Assembly (NCBI GenBank): GCA_041183125.1
Contig: JBEGMH010000344.1
Coordinates: 1 to 64,000 of the forward strand
DNA length: 64,000 bases
Origin: JADJPL01 sp041183125
Lineage (GTDB): Bacteria > Bacteroidota > Bacteroidia > Chitinophagales > Saprospiraceae
Direction: 5' to 3'
The stretch's first letter is position 1; every line of letters begins with the position of its first letter. Shown piece after piece: positions 18,301-26,980 of this stretch. The notes beneath the pieces are model-generated. The model saw only the letters and a program-made list of their open reading frames with translations, was not told the origin of the DNA and made no database searches. The translations under genes and the position numbers were made by a program.

Positions 18301-20260
18301 AAAAATCGGGGGGTAGGAAAAACGTGTCTAGGGCGGGTAGGGTCAGCGTAGTGTCCTTTCCATTGATTTGAAAAAATAATTTATACGCTGCGGCCTCCGG
18401 CACCGGCGTCCAGGAAAAGACCGCCTGCCCGGTCCGGCTGAAGGAACATTCCGGTTCGGGGGCAGGCAGGGCCGTACGGACGTCCACCCGGAGGGTATCT
18501 GTTTTGGAGCAGCCTTTTTCATCAAAATATTTCAGAACATAATTAGTTGTTTTCAATGGCTTTACGATTACCTCATCACAAGATGTACACGACAAACCTT
18601 CGGAGGGCGACCACTGGTAAGAGCGTTCGTTTCTACCTTTGAAGACGATGCTCCACTCTTCCAGGTATCCATACTGCAGCGAATCGAAGCCGTCGGACAC
18701 CAAAAGGGCCCATTCGCCGGCAGCGCGTGCCCCTTGTAACTGATTCCAGTCCCCTTCCGGAGCAAAAACACCATTGAATGGAGCATCCCCGCGCGTCACG
18801 GAGAGCGATGCCCCCGGGGAGAAGCAAGTATGGGAATAATCGTCCAAACCGCCCCCGTTGCCACTGCTCAATTCCATCTGTTCCCCTGAAGGGGTGCGCA
18901 AAGCCAGGGTTATATCCTCGGCCCAATCGGTGCGAAGGGTCACGCATACACGCTCAATTTGCGCCACAGGGTTGTCCAATACCTGGAACGGCAGGGATTT
19001 TACAGGAAGCAAGGCGGCGTAAGGAGCTCCAGGTGGATGGTTGGCGTATCCGACCGGGTATTGTGGGTTGCTCTTATAGGCAAACAGGCTATCGCTTTGC
19101 GACAAGGCACCTACCTGGAGCGACAGGGAATCGCCCTCACAAATCGCGGTATCGGGCAGTACAGGGATTTCCGGCAGGCAATTCGGGCAGTCGGGGCTGC
19201 CTTGGGGCAGCACTTCCATCTGCAAGCGGTATTCCGACACACAGCCAAACGCATCGCTGGCCTGGAGGAGGTAGCTGCGAAGGCCTGCCGTATCGGCGAG
19301 AGCAGCCGCAGAGTCCCTCAGTTGGAACAGCATTTCCGGTTGGTAGCGCCAGCGCAGGCTCTGCACCACCGGGCGCAAGGTGTCGCCGGAAGCCCTGCGC
19401 ACCCGGCCTGGGAACACCTGCAACAATTTTTGTCCTTGCGCCGTACCGATGGCCGCGTTCAGGCGCAGGGTGTCGCCGACACAAACTACGGGCGTCACCC
19501 CCGGAGCAGAGGGTACGAATAGCGGGCTGGGTACGACGAGGATCTCCGCCACGGGTTCCAAGGCCATACAACCGGCTGCGTCTATGGCCCGAACCCATAG
19601 AAAATTACTGCCGGAATCATTAAACATTTTATTGTATATCAATCCATTGCGTTCATTTTTGCCATTCAGTAGCCAGGATACGGACGTATTAGACAAAGCC
19701 TGCCCATAGCGCGACCCATTGTCTGGGAACGCCAGGGCGACCCTTGCCGAAATACTCTCCCCCTTACAAAGCGGGATTAGGGAAGGGTCGCTGGTATCGC
19801 GTTCTGCTTCTATTCCCTGCACGTCCATAGAGATCCGCTGGCACAGCGTACCGCAGGAGAGGCTGGCATCCCAGCCCCGTCCCTGCCCTGTCGCATCTGA
19901 AACGAACAAGAAGGCAAGGCATCCGCTCGTATTTTGCACGCTCGCCTGTACCTGAAAAGAGTCCAGTTCAATATTTTGTAGCGTCATCAGTATGGGCGAC
20001 GTCGTGTCGGGTCCGTCGAAAACGCGGAGGTAATCCCCTGCCCCCATTTGCAGGGAGTTAAAAAATAAACGCGACCCTGTACCAGCGCTATCCGGGCAAA
20101 AACGGACCAATGAGCGGGTATTCGGAGGATAGTTGCCTGGGCCGTCTGAGAAACTGCCCCCACAAGCGCGGATACTGGTATCGCGAGGTATCGTGAACTG
20201 TGCCGATAGGGCGGTACTGCATAACAAGAAAAAAAAGAGCAAGCAGTAAAAGCGAGCCAT
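15329..20260 (-). CDS. SprB-like T9SS type-B surface protein with SprB repeats
   Basis: This 1643-residue secreted protein starts at the ATG at 20260, which opens a signal peptide (MARFYCLLFFFLLCSTALSA). A longer frame to 20410 only reads through an intergenic repeat. Domains in order are a CUB-like domain (about 22-140), Ig-like spacers, a proprotein-convertase P domain (VCVTLRTDWAEDITLALRTP to WALLVSDGF...EEWSIVFKG), a fibronectin-type stretch, ten SprB repeats of about 75 residues (pattern CFGGxDG, then GGxxPYxYxW, then AGxYxVxVxDxxGC), and a gliding-motility type-B C-terminal domain (ILVPTGFSPNGDGANDLLLV, VFDRWGQLVYEA, GIGWDGTFRGQPL). It is predicted to be exported by the T9SS and held at the cell surface, possibly as an adhesin. 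The SprF-like and PorE-like genes follow in the same operon. Confidence 0.9.
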   Translation of the reverse strand: MARFYCLLFFFLLCSTALSAQFTIPRDTSIRACGGSFSDGPGNYPPNTRSLVRFCPDSAGTGSRLFFNSLQMGAGDYLRVFDGPDTTSPILMTLQNIELDSFQVQASVQNTSGCLAFLFVSDATGQGRGWDASLSCGTLCQRISMDVQGIEAERDTSDPSLIPLCKGESISARVALAFPDNGSRYGQALSNTSVSWLLNGKNERNGLIYNKMFNDSGSNFLWVRAIDAAGCMALEPVAEILVVPSPLFVPSAPGVTPVVCVGDTLRLNAAIGTAQGQKLLQVFPGRVRRASGDTLRPVVQSLRWRYQPEMLFQLRDSAAALADTAGLRSYLLQASDAFGCVSEYRLQMEVLPQGSPDCPNCLPEIPVLPDTAICEGDSLSLQVGALSQSDSLFAYKSNPQYPVGYANHPPGAPYAALLPVKSLPFQVLDNPVAQIERVCVTLRTDWAEDITLALRTPSGEQMELSSGNGGGLDDYSHTCFSPGASLSVTRGDAPFNGVFAPEGDWNQLQGARAAGEWALLVSDGFDSLQYGYLEEWSIVFKGRNERSYQWSPSEGLSCTSCDEVIVKPLKTTNYVLKYFDEKGCSKTDTLRVDVRTALPAPEPECSFSRTGQAVFSWTPVPEAAAYKLFFQINGKDTTLTLPALDTFFLPPDFYASGDALRLAVEAVPDSNALFCGVRTGVVGCIYEPCTIAALVKQKQDALCFGGNSGAALLSAAGGFPPYSYQLNGTGNLSQDGIFENLVAGDYFAVAIDQNNCADTVFFAIGEAAAIGARIQVKSPIRCFGEKNGALMATAGNTSRRLRFEWNSGAVGDSISGLGSGRYVLTASDSLGCTATDTISLQEPQPLNAVLQTAAPSCFDKADGRISARVSGGDGNYRYAWSTGAGRDTLALLGAGYYCVTVSDGANCQTKECVQLAAPAALRIDSFSIVPVDCNGRRSGEVWAYANGGTIPYRYSWNDPLGQVGPLATMLGGGPVVLSIQDARGCLLKDTVVVPEPDALSVNLAAKEVSCYGGTDGGVSATPSGGTAPYSYSWSGRTATSSFINNLASGQYALSVTDKKGCRVFAQALVREPEEPLRLDLQQTESGCYGEKKNKVKALANGGTGPEYFFQWAHGATAAELSGLDSTRYALTVTDIKGCTANAAIQLKDLPEMEPNLIVNTPNCFGGSNGRIGINFVKGRPAVDFSRYAFKWSNGASGIAIANLRGDQEYTVTVTDPQGCQAITSRFLRQPIPIQPTLEKTDATCFGGSDGKAWVASVRAESKVFTYRWELPLTSVSGQVVSGLSQGTYRVVVTDEFGCFGEGKIEIAHPPQLSAAFVLGNNRCFGDATGSIQVQAGGGVGPYKIAWNDGGSGFERKNLLAGTYQLTLTDSKNCTALAQTELVPSSKLAIGLSAVPTTCFGASDGQINVVASGGKPPYSYSLNGKDFKLVPALIGLVAGNYDVYVRDGNGCQSFERAEVKSPPAFVVDAGLDSYRIKLGDTLTLKASATGAQGRVVFTWSEPYPGTLSCTGCAAPRSFPQNTISYELNGIDSVGCEASDRVTVNVGKERDILVPTGFSPNGDGANDLLLVHGLNGTRILVFQVFDRWGQLVYEAKDFFTNDAGIGWDGTFRGQPLNPGLFVWRLDAEYIDGYKESRRGQTTLLR

Positions 20261-20296
20261 ACCAGACTGCAAGGAGCTAAAAAAGAGCGGTTGTTC

Positions 20297-20392
20297 GTCT
20301 ATGTGAGTACCTTTTGAACGGAGGGAAAAAGGTGCAGTATGGGCGAAAAAAGGCCTTTTCGATCTCTCGATGATTCCCCGCGCAACAAGTCT
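20297..20392 (-). repeat. intergenic quasi-palindromic repeat, copy 4
   Basis: On the minus strand it reads AGACTTGTTGCGCGGGGAAT, and the core is CGAAAAGGCCTTTTTTCG. The distal end is degenerate. It lies in the leader of the SprB-like gene, 36 bp before its start, with its core reading in the gene's direction. The 345-bp gap 20261-20605 otherwise shows only the folD promoter. Confidence 0.65.
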
Positions 20393-20576
20393 GATAAGTC
20401 TGGTATTCATCGGATATTTCAGGATTCGTGATATGAACCGGGTAAATCCAGCAGGATAACGCCATATTTAGGTTATTCCATGCAAATGAAAGGATATTTA
20501 CCATAAAATGCGCAGTTGTTGATGTGCAATGTCGCTACTTTGGCGATAAAAACAGCGGTTCCGTCCACTAAAATAC

Positions 20577-20584
20577 TACCTTTG
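20577..20584 (+). promoter_or_regulatory. -7 box for folD
   Basis: TACCTTTG is an exact TAnnTTTG match 21 bp before the folD ATG, giving a very short leader. No clear -33 element at 19-21 bp is seen. Confidence 0.45.
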
Positions 20585-20605
20585 AGACTGTAAAAAAGCC
20601 TTTCC

Positions 20606-21490
20606 ATGAATCTGTTAGACGGAAAAAAATTAGCGGCGGACATCAAATCCGAGCTCAGGGTACAGGTGGAACACATCCTGGCCCGGGGGGATCGCCCCCC
20701 TCACCTTGCGGCTGTACTCGTGGGCGATGACCCTGCAAGTCAGGCATACGTCGGGAACAAAGTGCGCTCTTGCGCAGAAGTCGGCTTTGCATCTACCCTG
20801 ATCCGGCGGCCTTCGGAGACTACCGAAGGGGAGCTCCTGGGGATTGTGGCACAGCTCAACCAGGACCCTGACATTGACGGGTTCATCGTCCAGTTGCCCC
20901 TGCCGGCGCACATAGACGAGCAAAGGGTCAACCTAGCCATTGACCCCAAAAAAGATGTAGACGGTTTTACGCCCGAAAACTTCGGCCGCATGGCGCAGGG
21001 CCTTCCCTGCTACCTACCGGCCACGCCGTTCGGGATACTGGAAATGCTCCGGCGCTATCAAATTCCTACCGAGGGGTGCGAAGTGACGGTGGTAGGGCGT
21101 AGCCACATTGTTGGCACCCCGATCAGCATCCTGCTTTCCCGGAAAGGATATCCGGGGGATGCCACGGTCACCCTGTGCCATAGCCGTTCGAGGGACCTTG
21201 CCGCGCATTGTCGCAAAGCGGACATTCTCATCGCCGCGATCGGAAAAGCGGATTTTATCACTGCGGACATGGTAAAGCCGGGGGCCGTCGTCATTGACGT
21301 AGGCATAAACCGGGTAGACGATCCCTCTTCTCCCAAAAAATACCGGCTGACCGGCGATGTATCGTTTGCCGAGGTAGCCCCTCTCGCTTCCTGGATTACC
21401 CCTGTGCCCGGCGGTGTGGGCCAGCTCACGGTGGCCGCCCTGCTCATGAATACCCTAAAAGCGCGACAAAAAGCAGTATATCCTGCTTAG
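20606..21490 (+). CDS. folD: bifunctional methylenetetrahydrofolate dehydrogenase/cyclohydrolase
   Basis: This 294-residue cytoplasmic enzyme interconverts methylene-, methenyl- and formyl-tetrahydrofolate with NADP. The family motifs are complete: SQAYVGNKVRSC with the catalytic lysine, GFIVQLPLPAHID, ATPFGILEMLRRY, the nucleotide loop VVGRSHIVGTPISILL, and PVPGGVGQLTVAALLMNT at the end. The ATG at 20606 (MNLLDGKKLAADIKSEL) is the standard start. The prmA gene follows 20 bp later on the same strand and is probably cotranscribed. Confidence 0.95.
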   Translation: MNLLDGKKLAADIKSELRVQVEHILARGDRPPHLAAVLVGDDPASQAYVGNKVRSCAEVGFASTLIRRPSETTEGELLGIVAQLNQDPDIDGFIVQLPLPAHIDEQRVNLAIDPKKDVDGFTPENFGRMAQGLPCYLPATPFGILEMLRRYQIPTEGCEVTVVGRSHIVGTPISILLSRKGYPGDATVTLCHSRSRDLAAHCRKADILIAAIGKADFITADMVKPGAVVIDVGINRVDDPSSPKKYRLTGDVSFAEVAPLASWITPVPGGVGQLTVAALLMNTLKARQKAVYPA

Positions 21491-21510
21491 GTGCGACAAA
21501 TTTCGACTAT

Positions 21511-22332
21511 ATGCTTTACTACCGCTATATTTTCCATACTGACCCGGCCCTTTCCGAAACCTTGTTAGCCTGGCTTTCCGAGCTCCCTTTCGAAGGCTTT
21601 GAGGAAGCCCCCGATGCTGTATCCGGCTTTTTGCCCGGGAATACCGACCGCAGCGCCTTGGAGGCAGATCTTTTGGAAATAGCCTCCCGTCTGCCCTTTT
21701 CCTATTCCGTAGAGGTCATCCAACCGGAAAACTGGAATGCGGTATGGGAGCAAAATTTCCAGCCTGTCCAGGTAGGCAACTTCTGTGGCATCCGGGCAGA
21801 ATTCCATCCGGCCTTCGACGAGGTGGGTCACGAACTCGTCATACAGCCCAAAATGGCCTTTGGCACAGGGCACCACGAGACCACCTTTATGATGGTCGAA
21901 TACATGGAAAGCCTCGATTTTCGTGGAAAAAGAGTATTCGATTACGGTTGCGGAACCGGTATATTGGCCATTTTGGCTGCAAAACTGGGGGCGAATCGCA
22001 TAGATGCCGTGGATATCGAAGCAGCAGCCTGTGAAAACGCCCATGAAAATGCGGTGCGCAACGGCGTGTCGTTTTCTGTTTACCGCGGTACGATCGCCGA
22101 TGTACCGGCAGCCGTATACGATGTCGTTCTCGCCAATATCAACCGCAACGTAATACTCGATTCCCTGTCGGCGTTACATCAAAAAATCGCTTCCGGGGGC
22201 GACCTGCTCATTTCCGGAATCCTCGGTTCTGACCAGGAAATAGTGTACCAAGCTGCTTTGGCGCAGGGGTTTCAATGGATATCCCAAAAGGCCAGGGGGA
22301 ACTGGATTGCGGCGAACCTGAGGCGGCGATAA
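21511..22332 (+). CDS. prmA: ribosomal protein L11 methyltransferase
   Basis: This 273-residue SAM enzyme should methylate ribosomal protein L11. An N-terminal L11-recognition region leads to the PrmA signature QPKMAFGTGHHETTFMMVEY, motif I VFDYGCGTGILAILAAKLGA, the acidic VDIEAAACENAHENAVRNG, and VLANINRNVILDSL, where the NIN takes the place of the usual catalytic motif. All are in order and the length is normal. It follows folD by 20 bp. An intergenic repeat copy starts 8 nt after its stop. Confidence 0.93.
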   Translation: MLYYRYIFHTDPALSETLLAWLSELPFEGFEEAPDAVSGFLPGNTDRSALEADLLEIASRLPFSYSVEVIQPENWNAVWEQNFQPVQVGNFCGIRAEFHPAFDEVGHELVIQPKMAFGTGHHETTFMMVEYMESLDFRGKRVFDYGCGTGILAILAAKLGANRIDAVDIEAAACENAHENAVRNGVSFSVYRGTIADVPAAVYDVVLANINRNVILDSLSALHQKIASGGDLLISGILGSDQEIVYQAALAQGFQWISQKARGNWIAANLRRR

Positions 22333-22339
22333 AACATTT

Positions 22340-22417
22340 GGCTTGTCGCGATAGGGAACCACCGAGGGTTAAAAAGCCCTTTTCGCATTTTTGCCAAGCC
22401 TTTTGCGCAACAAGTCT
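22340..22417 (+). repeat. intergenic quasi-palindromic repeat, copy 5
   Basis: It runs from GGCTTGTCGCG through CCGAGGGTTAAAAAGCCC to GCGCAACAAGTCT. It starts 8 nt after the prmA stop and ends 18 nt before the next start, so it fills the gap between the two genes in their own direction. Confidence 0.7.
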
Positions 22418-22435
22418 ATTGATAAACCATTTTTT

Positions 22436-25400
22436 ATGCAGCGCTGGTTTTGTATTTTGAGCGTATTGCTGAGCCTCTGCCCTGCGTGGGTAAAGGCCCA
22501 AGTCTCCGATACTTTCCCCCGGGCACCGGAAGCCTTCTTCCAGTCTCTGGGAAGTTTCCTGTTGGAAACTCGTGACGCCGGGGCGGCCAAGTCTTTCCAG
22601 GACTTCGAACAATCGCACCGCAACAAGCCGCTTCCGCCCGAGGAACTTGCCCTTGTTCAGCAGACCTGCGGGCAGATGCGCAAAAAAGGGTTAGCGGCAC
22701 ACCCGTACTTCAGCACCTACCTGGATGCCGTTGCTGCTTTGCGCACGCTCCCGCAACCAGGTCTTTTCGCCTCCTGGCACGAGATCAGCACCTGGATGCT
22801 GTCGGCAGAAAATCCCGGGCCAGCCACGTCCGTTTTTGAGTTTTTTCGTTTTTCCACCCACTTTTTTCTATCCAGCCACTTGAAGACCGGCGATGCCAAC
22901 ACGGTTGGATGGCGCTTGAAATCGCCCACCTGGAGCATGCAAATACAGCAAAGCGAACCTGCGCTACTCGTTTCCAAGGCCGGCCTGTTGGGTGAAAATA
23001 GCCGGGATTCCATCCTGATAGCGAACACCGCCGGCACTTATTTCCCGTTGAAAAACCAATGGCGGGGAAAGGGCGGCACGGTCAACTGGGAGCGCGCCGG
23101 CCTGGGGCCTGAGGTGAATGCCTTGTTAGGCAGCTATAGCGTAGATACGCGAAAAAACACGTACAGTGCCGACAGTGCTTCCCTGAGCTACCCAAAAGTA
23201 TTGGGCAGCCAGCGGATGTTGGGGAAGCTGAGCGACCAATTGGTGTCCCTTGAAGCGGAGGCAGGTCTGAACTATCCCCGGTTCGAATCGTACCAATCCC
23301 GCGAAATCAAGGGGATTGCGGAAGGCGTCCGGTTTGCAGGGGGGTTCAAGCTACAGGGAAAAACGATTTACGGGATCGGTGCGGAAGGCCGCAGGCCCAT
23401 GCTACAGATATTCAACCAGCGCGGGGGCTTAGCGTTCAAAGCCAGCGCGGATGAACTCGTCGTTCGGCAAGGGGAATCCGTTTTTGCTCAGGAGGCCAGC
23501 ATTGCTTTCTATTTAGAAAAGGATTCCATTTTCCACTCTTCCGCCAACTTCAAGTTCAACCTTGCCAACAAGGAGCTGCTCATTACCAGAGGAAAGTACG
23601 CCAACGACCGCAGTGCTTTTTTCAGTTCGGCCCATCAGGTATTCATGGATACCGACCAAATCCTCACCTCTATAGATGGAGAAAAAGCCATCATAGGGGA
23701 AAAAGCACTCGCCATCGTGCGAAAGCCGCCCGTATCGTTCGAGTCTGCCGATTTTTTCAGCCACAAAAGCTACGATGAGCAACAGGGCATTTCTTCTTCT
23801 AATCCGCTGGCCCTGATCAAGCGGTTTTCAGACCAGCAAAAACAAAGCACCCTGGACGCCGACCAATTGGCCAAGGTGTTTAACCCCGACTTCAACGCGG
23901 CCAGTATTGAGCGCTTGTTGTTCGACCTCTCCGCCCAGGGGTTTGTACGCTACGACACGGAAAGCAAGCGCATCGAAGTCCAGCCCAAACTCTTCCACTA
24001 CGAAGATGCAAAACAGCAGCGCAGCGACTTTGACATGCTCCGCCTCAGCTCAAAAAGCGACCAGCCCAACGCCACCCTCAACTTAAGAAGCGCTAGAATG
24101 GACGTCTCCAATATTGATTTTATCTCCTTCAGTCCAAGACAGCGGGTATCCATCGCACCTGATTCCAACCGGGTCTTCCTGGGCAAAAACCGGGATATGG
24201 AGTTTGGCGGGACTTTGCAAGCGGGATTTTCCGAACTGAAAAGCACCCGGTGGAAGTTTCGGTATCAACCCTTTCAAATCGAAAGCGACTCCATCGAGTA
24301 CCTCCGGCTCTTTGCCCCGGAGAAACGCCCCGACGATGGGTCGGAAATGCCTGCCCCCTTTGCCCTGACTTCCGACATCGAGGGTTTCAAGGGGACGTTG
24401 ATCATTGATGCCGAACGGAACAAAAGCGGTTCGGCCGATATCCCCCTATTTCCCTCGCTCAACACCAAAGGCAAATCGTTCGTCTATTACGATGGCCCTT
24501 TCGCAAAGGATACCGTGTATAAGCGCGATTCCTTTTATTTTGAATTGGACCCCTTCCACCTCAACCAACTGGACAACTACGTGAAAGATGAGTTGTCGTT
24601 CAAAGGTTGGCTCGTGCCGGCACATATCTTCCCGCCGTTCCGGGAAACCCTGCGGGTACAGCCTGATTATTCCCTTGGTTTTCAACATAATATACCTAAA
24701 GAGGGATATGCTGCATACGCTAAAAGAGGGAACTTTTCCGGTGTGCTCCAACTCAGCAACAAGGGGTTGGGCGGCGAGGGTATCCTCTCTTTCCAGGGGG
24801 CTAAAATCAATGCCCGGGACTACCTGTTCCGACCCGACCAGCTCACAGGCAGTGCGCGTGCCTTCGACATCCCAGAGGTACGTGGCGAGAAAGAGTCCCC
24901 TAAAATCGCTGGTTCCGATGTAAACATCAACTGGATACCTTATGCCGACAGCATGTACGTGAGCTCCGCCTCCCAGGGCTTCAAGATCTTCGATGAGGGC
25001 ATACACGATCTGGCCGGACAGTTGATCCTCACCAGCAAAGGCATCAACGCCAGCGGCACCCTCGACTGGCCGGATGCTCAAATCAAAGCCCCCATCCTCA
25101 CGTTCGGCGCCCGTTCTGTCAAGGCGGATACCCTCTTCCTGGGCATCAAGGCCGAGGGACAGGAACAGTTTGCCCTACAAGCCGAAAAAACGGGGGGACG
25201 TATTGATTTTGACCAGAAAAAAGGCAGCTTCAAAGCTCCTGTCCAGCCTTCTTCCACCGCTTTTCCCCTCAACCAGTACGAAACCAGCCTGAATGCCTTC
25301 GACTGGGATATAGAAGGCCGGACCATCACTTTTGTACAAGCCTCCGACAGCACCGCCTCGTTCAGCTCTATCCACCCCGAGCAAGACCGGCTCTCTTTTC

Positions 25401-26968
25401 GTGGAAAAACCGCTGTATATGACCTGGACTCCACCCAATTGAGGATTGGTGGCGTGCCCTACATCGTGAGTTCGGATGCCTTCATTTATCCCGACAGCAA
25501 CCGCGTTTATGTACAGCCCGGAGCGGTCATCGCCCGGCTTGAGGATGCCGTCATCGTCTGTGACACCTTGAACCGAAAGCACACCATCAGCCGCGCCAGC
25601 GTGAACATCCTGGGGAAAAAAGAATACCGTGCCAGCGGGTATTACCAGTACCCCGTCGGGGACCGGGAGCAAGAAATCGCGTTTAACAATATCCAGGGCA
25701 CACGGGTAGGAAAAGGGCCGGTCAACCAACGCCCCTCTGCGACCGTAGCCCAGGGGGAAGTGAGCGAAGCCGATAACTTCCTCATGGACGACAAGTTGTC
25801 TTTCTATGGGCAAATCAGTCTGGGGTCAGATTCGGAGAACCTGAAATTCAGTGGTTTTGCGCGCATCAACAGCGAGCAGCTCCCCGAGCAGCAATGGTTC
25901 AGCATCTCCGTGCAGGCGGATAGGAAGAACGTTGTTATCCCCTTCAAAACCCTGCGCAACCCGGAGGCAGTAGCCCTGGAAAATGGCTTGTTCCTGAGCA
26001 AGGAACAGGGCTTCATCTATCCCCTGCTGATGATGCCGCCCTACTTCCGAAGGGATAGGCCTTTGTTCCCGGCAAAAGGGGTATTGCGCTACGACAAGCA
26101 AAAGGACCGCTTCATCGTCGGCGATTCGTCTAAAGTGTTGGCCGACCAGCTCAGGGGCAACCTCCTGACCTATTTTTCAAAAACCGGGCGCGTGGAGGCA
26201 GAGGGGAAGTTCAGCCTCGGGTCTGGGCTCAAAAACTATAAAATACAGGCTGCCGGTACCGCAACAACCCAGTTCCAAGAAGGTCCTCCCCCTTCGGAAG
26301 CCGACTCAAATGCGATTGCAGCCCCCCCGCCCCCCACGGATTTTGACCTCATTGCAGGGCTCGATTTCACCCTGCCGGATCGCCTGTTGCGCATTATGGA
26401 GAACGAAATTGCCTCTTCCAGTTTCGCCGCCTCCCCTATTCCCTATTTAAGCGATATCAACTATTATCAAAAGGGGTTCTCCGAAATTTTCCCAGCGAAC
26501 CCCGATGTAGAGAACGCCATCCGCGGGCTCACAAACGGCATTTTCTCCATCCCGGAAAAAGACAACCCGTATACCTTGCTGCTCAGCGGCTTGAAAATGC
26601 GCTGGGACACGGACTACCAGTCGCTCGTGTCGAAAAAACCCGAAGCAGGGCTCGTGAGCATCAAAGGCAGGCCCATCAGCCAGGTGCTCGATTGCTATGT
26701 GGAGTTCAAAATGCCTTCCAACGAAGACGACCGGGTATATGTCCATCTCCAGTTGCGCAACCAGATCTACTACTACTTTGGCTATCGCAACGGCATCCTG
26801 GAAATCAACTCCAACGACAACCGCTTCATGGATGAAGCCGCAAAAATGAAATCCAATGAACTGGTACTCAAAATGCCGGATGGAAAGTCTTATGAGATCC
26901 AGATCGTGGAATCCAACCGGGCGCAAATGTTTTTAAGAAGGGCCAAAGCTGCTGCCGAGGCCAAATAA
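22436..26968 (+). CDS. very large exported protein of unknown function
   Basis: This 1510-residue protein opens with a clear signal peptide (MQRWFCILSVLLSLCPAWVKA, cleavage near AQVSD) at an ATG 18 nt after repeat copy 5; the frame extends further upstream but through the repeat. I recognise no catalytic domain. The sequence is rich in alternating polar/hydrophobic strands with repeated phrases about values set on ordered elements (for example SISFSPRQ-like and GGVPYIVSSDAFIYPDSNRV), suggesting extended beta structure. A short proline-rich linker (APPPPTDFD) lies near residue 1300. The C-terminus ends in a Lys/Ala helix. It has no C-terminal T9SS domain and no transmembrane helix, so periplasmic or outer-membrane-associated placement is inferred. 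The MOSC gene follows 12 nt later. I know similar-sized uncharacterised proteins occur in Bacteroidetes. Confidence 0.85.
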   Translation: MQRWFCILSVLLSLCPAWVKAQVSDTFPRAPEAFFQSLGSFLLETRDAGAAKSFQDFEQSHRNKPLPPEELALVQQTCGQMRKKGLAAHPYFSTYLDAVAALRTLPQPGLFASWHEISTWMLSAENPGPATSVFEFFRFSTHFFLSSHLKTGDANTVGWRLKSPTWSMQIQQSEPALLVSKAGLLGENSRDSILIANTAGTYFPLKNQWRGKGGTVNWERAGLGPEVNALLGSYSVDTRKNTYSADSASLSYPKVLGSQRMLGKLSDQLVSLEAEAGLNYPRFESYQSREIKGIAEGVRFAGGFKLQGKTIYGIGAEGRRPMLQIFNQRGGLAFKASADELVVRQGESVFAQEASIAFYLEKDSIFHSSANFKFNLANKELLITRGKYANDRSAFFSSAHQVFMDTDQILTSIDGEKAIIGEKALAIVRKPPVSFESADFFSHKSYDEQQGISSSNPLALIKRFSDQQKQSTLDADQLAKVFNPDFNAASIERLLFDLSAQGFVRYDTESKRIEVQPKLFHYEDAKQQRSDFDMLRLSSKSDQPNATLNLRSARMDVSNIDFISFSPRQRVSIAPDSNRVFLGKNRDMEFGGTLQAGFSELKSTRWKFRYQPFQIESDSIEYLRLFAPEKRPDDGSEMPAPFALTSDIEGFKGTLIIDAERNKSGSADIPLFPSLNTKGKSFVYYDGPFAKDTVYKRDSFYFELDPFHLNQLDNYVKDELSFKGWLVPAHIFPPFRETLRVQPDYSLGFQHNIPKEGYAAYAKRGNFSGVLQLSNKGLGGEGILSFQGAKINARDYLFRPDQLTGSARAFDIPEVRGEKESPKIAGSDVNINWIPYADSMYVSSASQGFKIFDEGIHDLAGQLILTSKGINASGTLDWPDAQIKAPILTFGARSVKADTLFLGIKAEGQEQFALQAEKTGGRIDFDQKKGSFKAPVQPSSTAFPLNQYETSLNAFDWDIEGRTITFVQASDSTASFSSIHPEQDRLSFRGKTAVYDLDSTQLRIGGVPYIVSSDAFIYPDSNRVYVQPGAVIARLEDAVIVCDTLNRKHTISRASVNILGKKEYRASGYYQYPVGDREQEIAFNNIQGTRVGKGPVNQRPSATVAQGEVSEADNFLMDDKLSFYGQISLGSDSENLKFSGFARINSEQLPEQQWFSISVQADRKNVVIPFKTLRNPEAVALENGLFLSKEQGFIYPLLMMPPYFRRDRPLFPAKGVLRYDKQKDRFIVGDSSKVLADQLRGNLLTYFSKTGRVEAEGKFSLGSGLKNYKIQAAGTATTQFQEGPPPSEADSNAIAAPPPPTDFDLIAGLDFTLPDRLLRIMENEIASSSFAASPIPYLSDINYYQKGFSEIFPANPDVENAIRGLTNGIFSIPEKDNPYTLLLSGLKMRWDTDYQSLVSKKPEAGLVSIKGRPISQVLDCYVEFKMPSNEDDRVYVHLQLRNQIYYYFGYRNGILEINSNDNRFMDEAAKMKSNELVLKMPDGKSYEIQIVESNRAQMFLRRAKAAAEAK

Positions 26969-26980
26969 ACCTATACTGCC

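Noticed and set aside
20261..20410. N-terminal extension of the SprB-like gene
   Set aside because: It only translates repeat copy 4, and the signal peptide begins at 20260.
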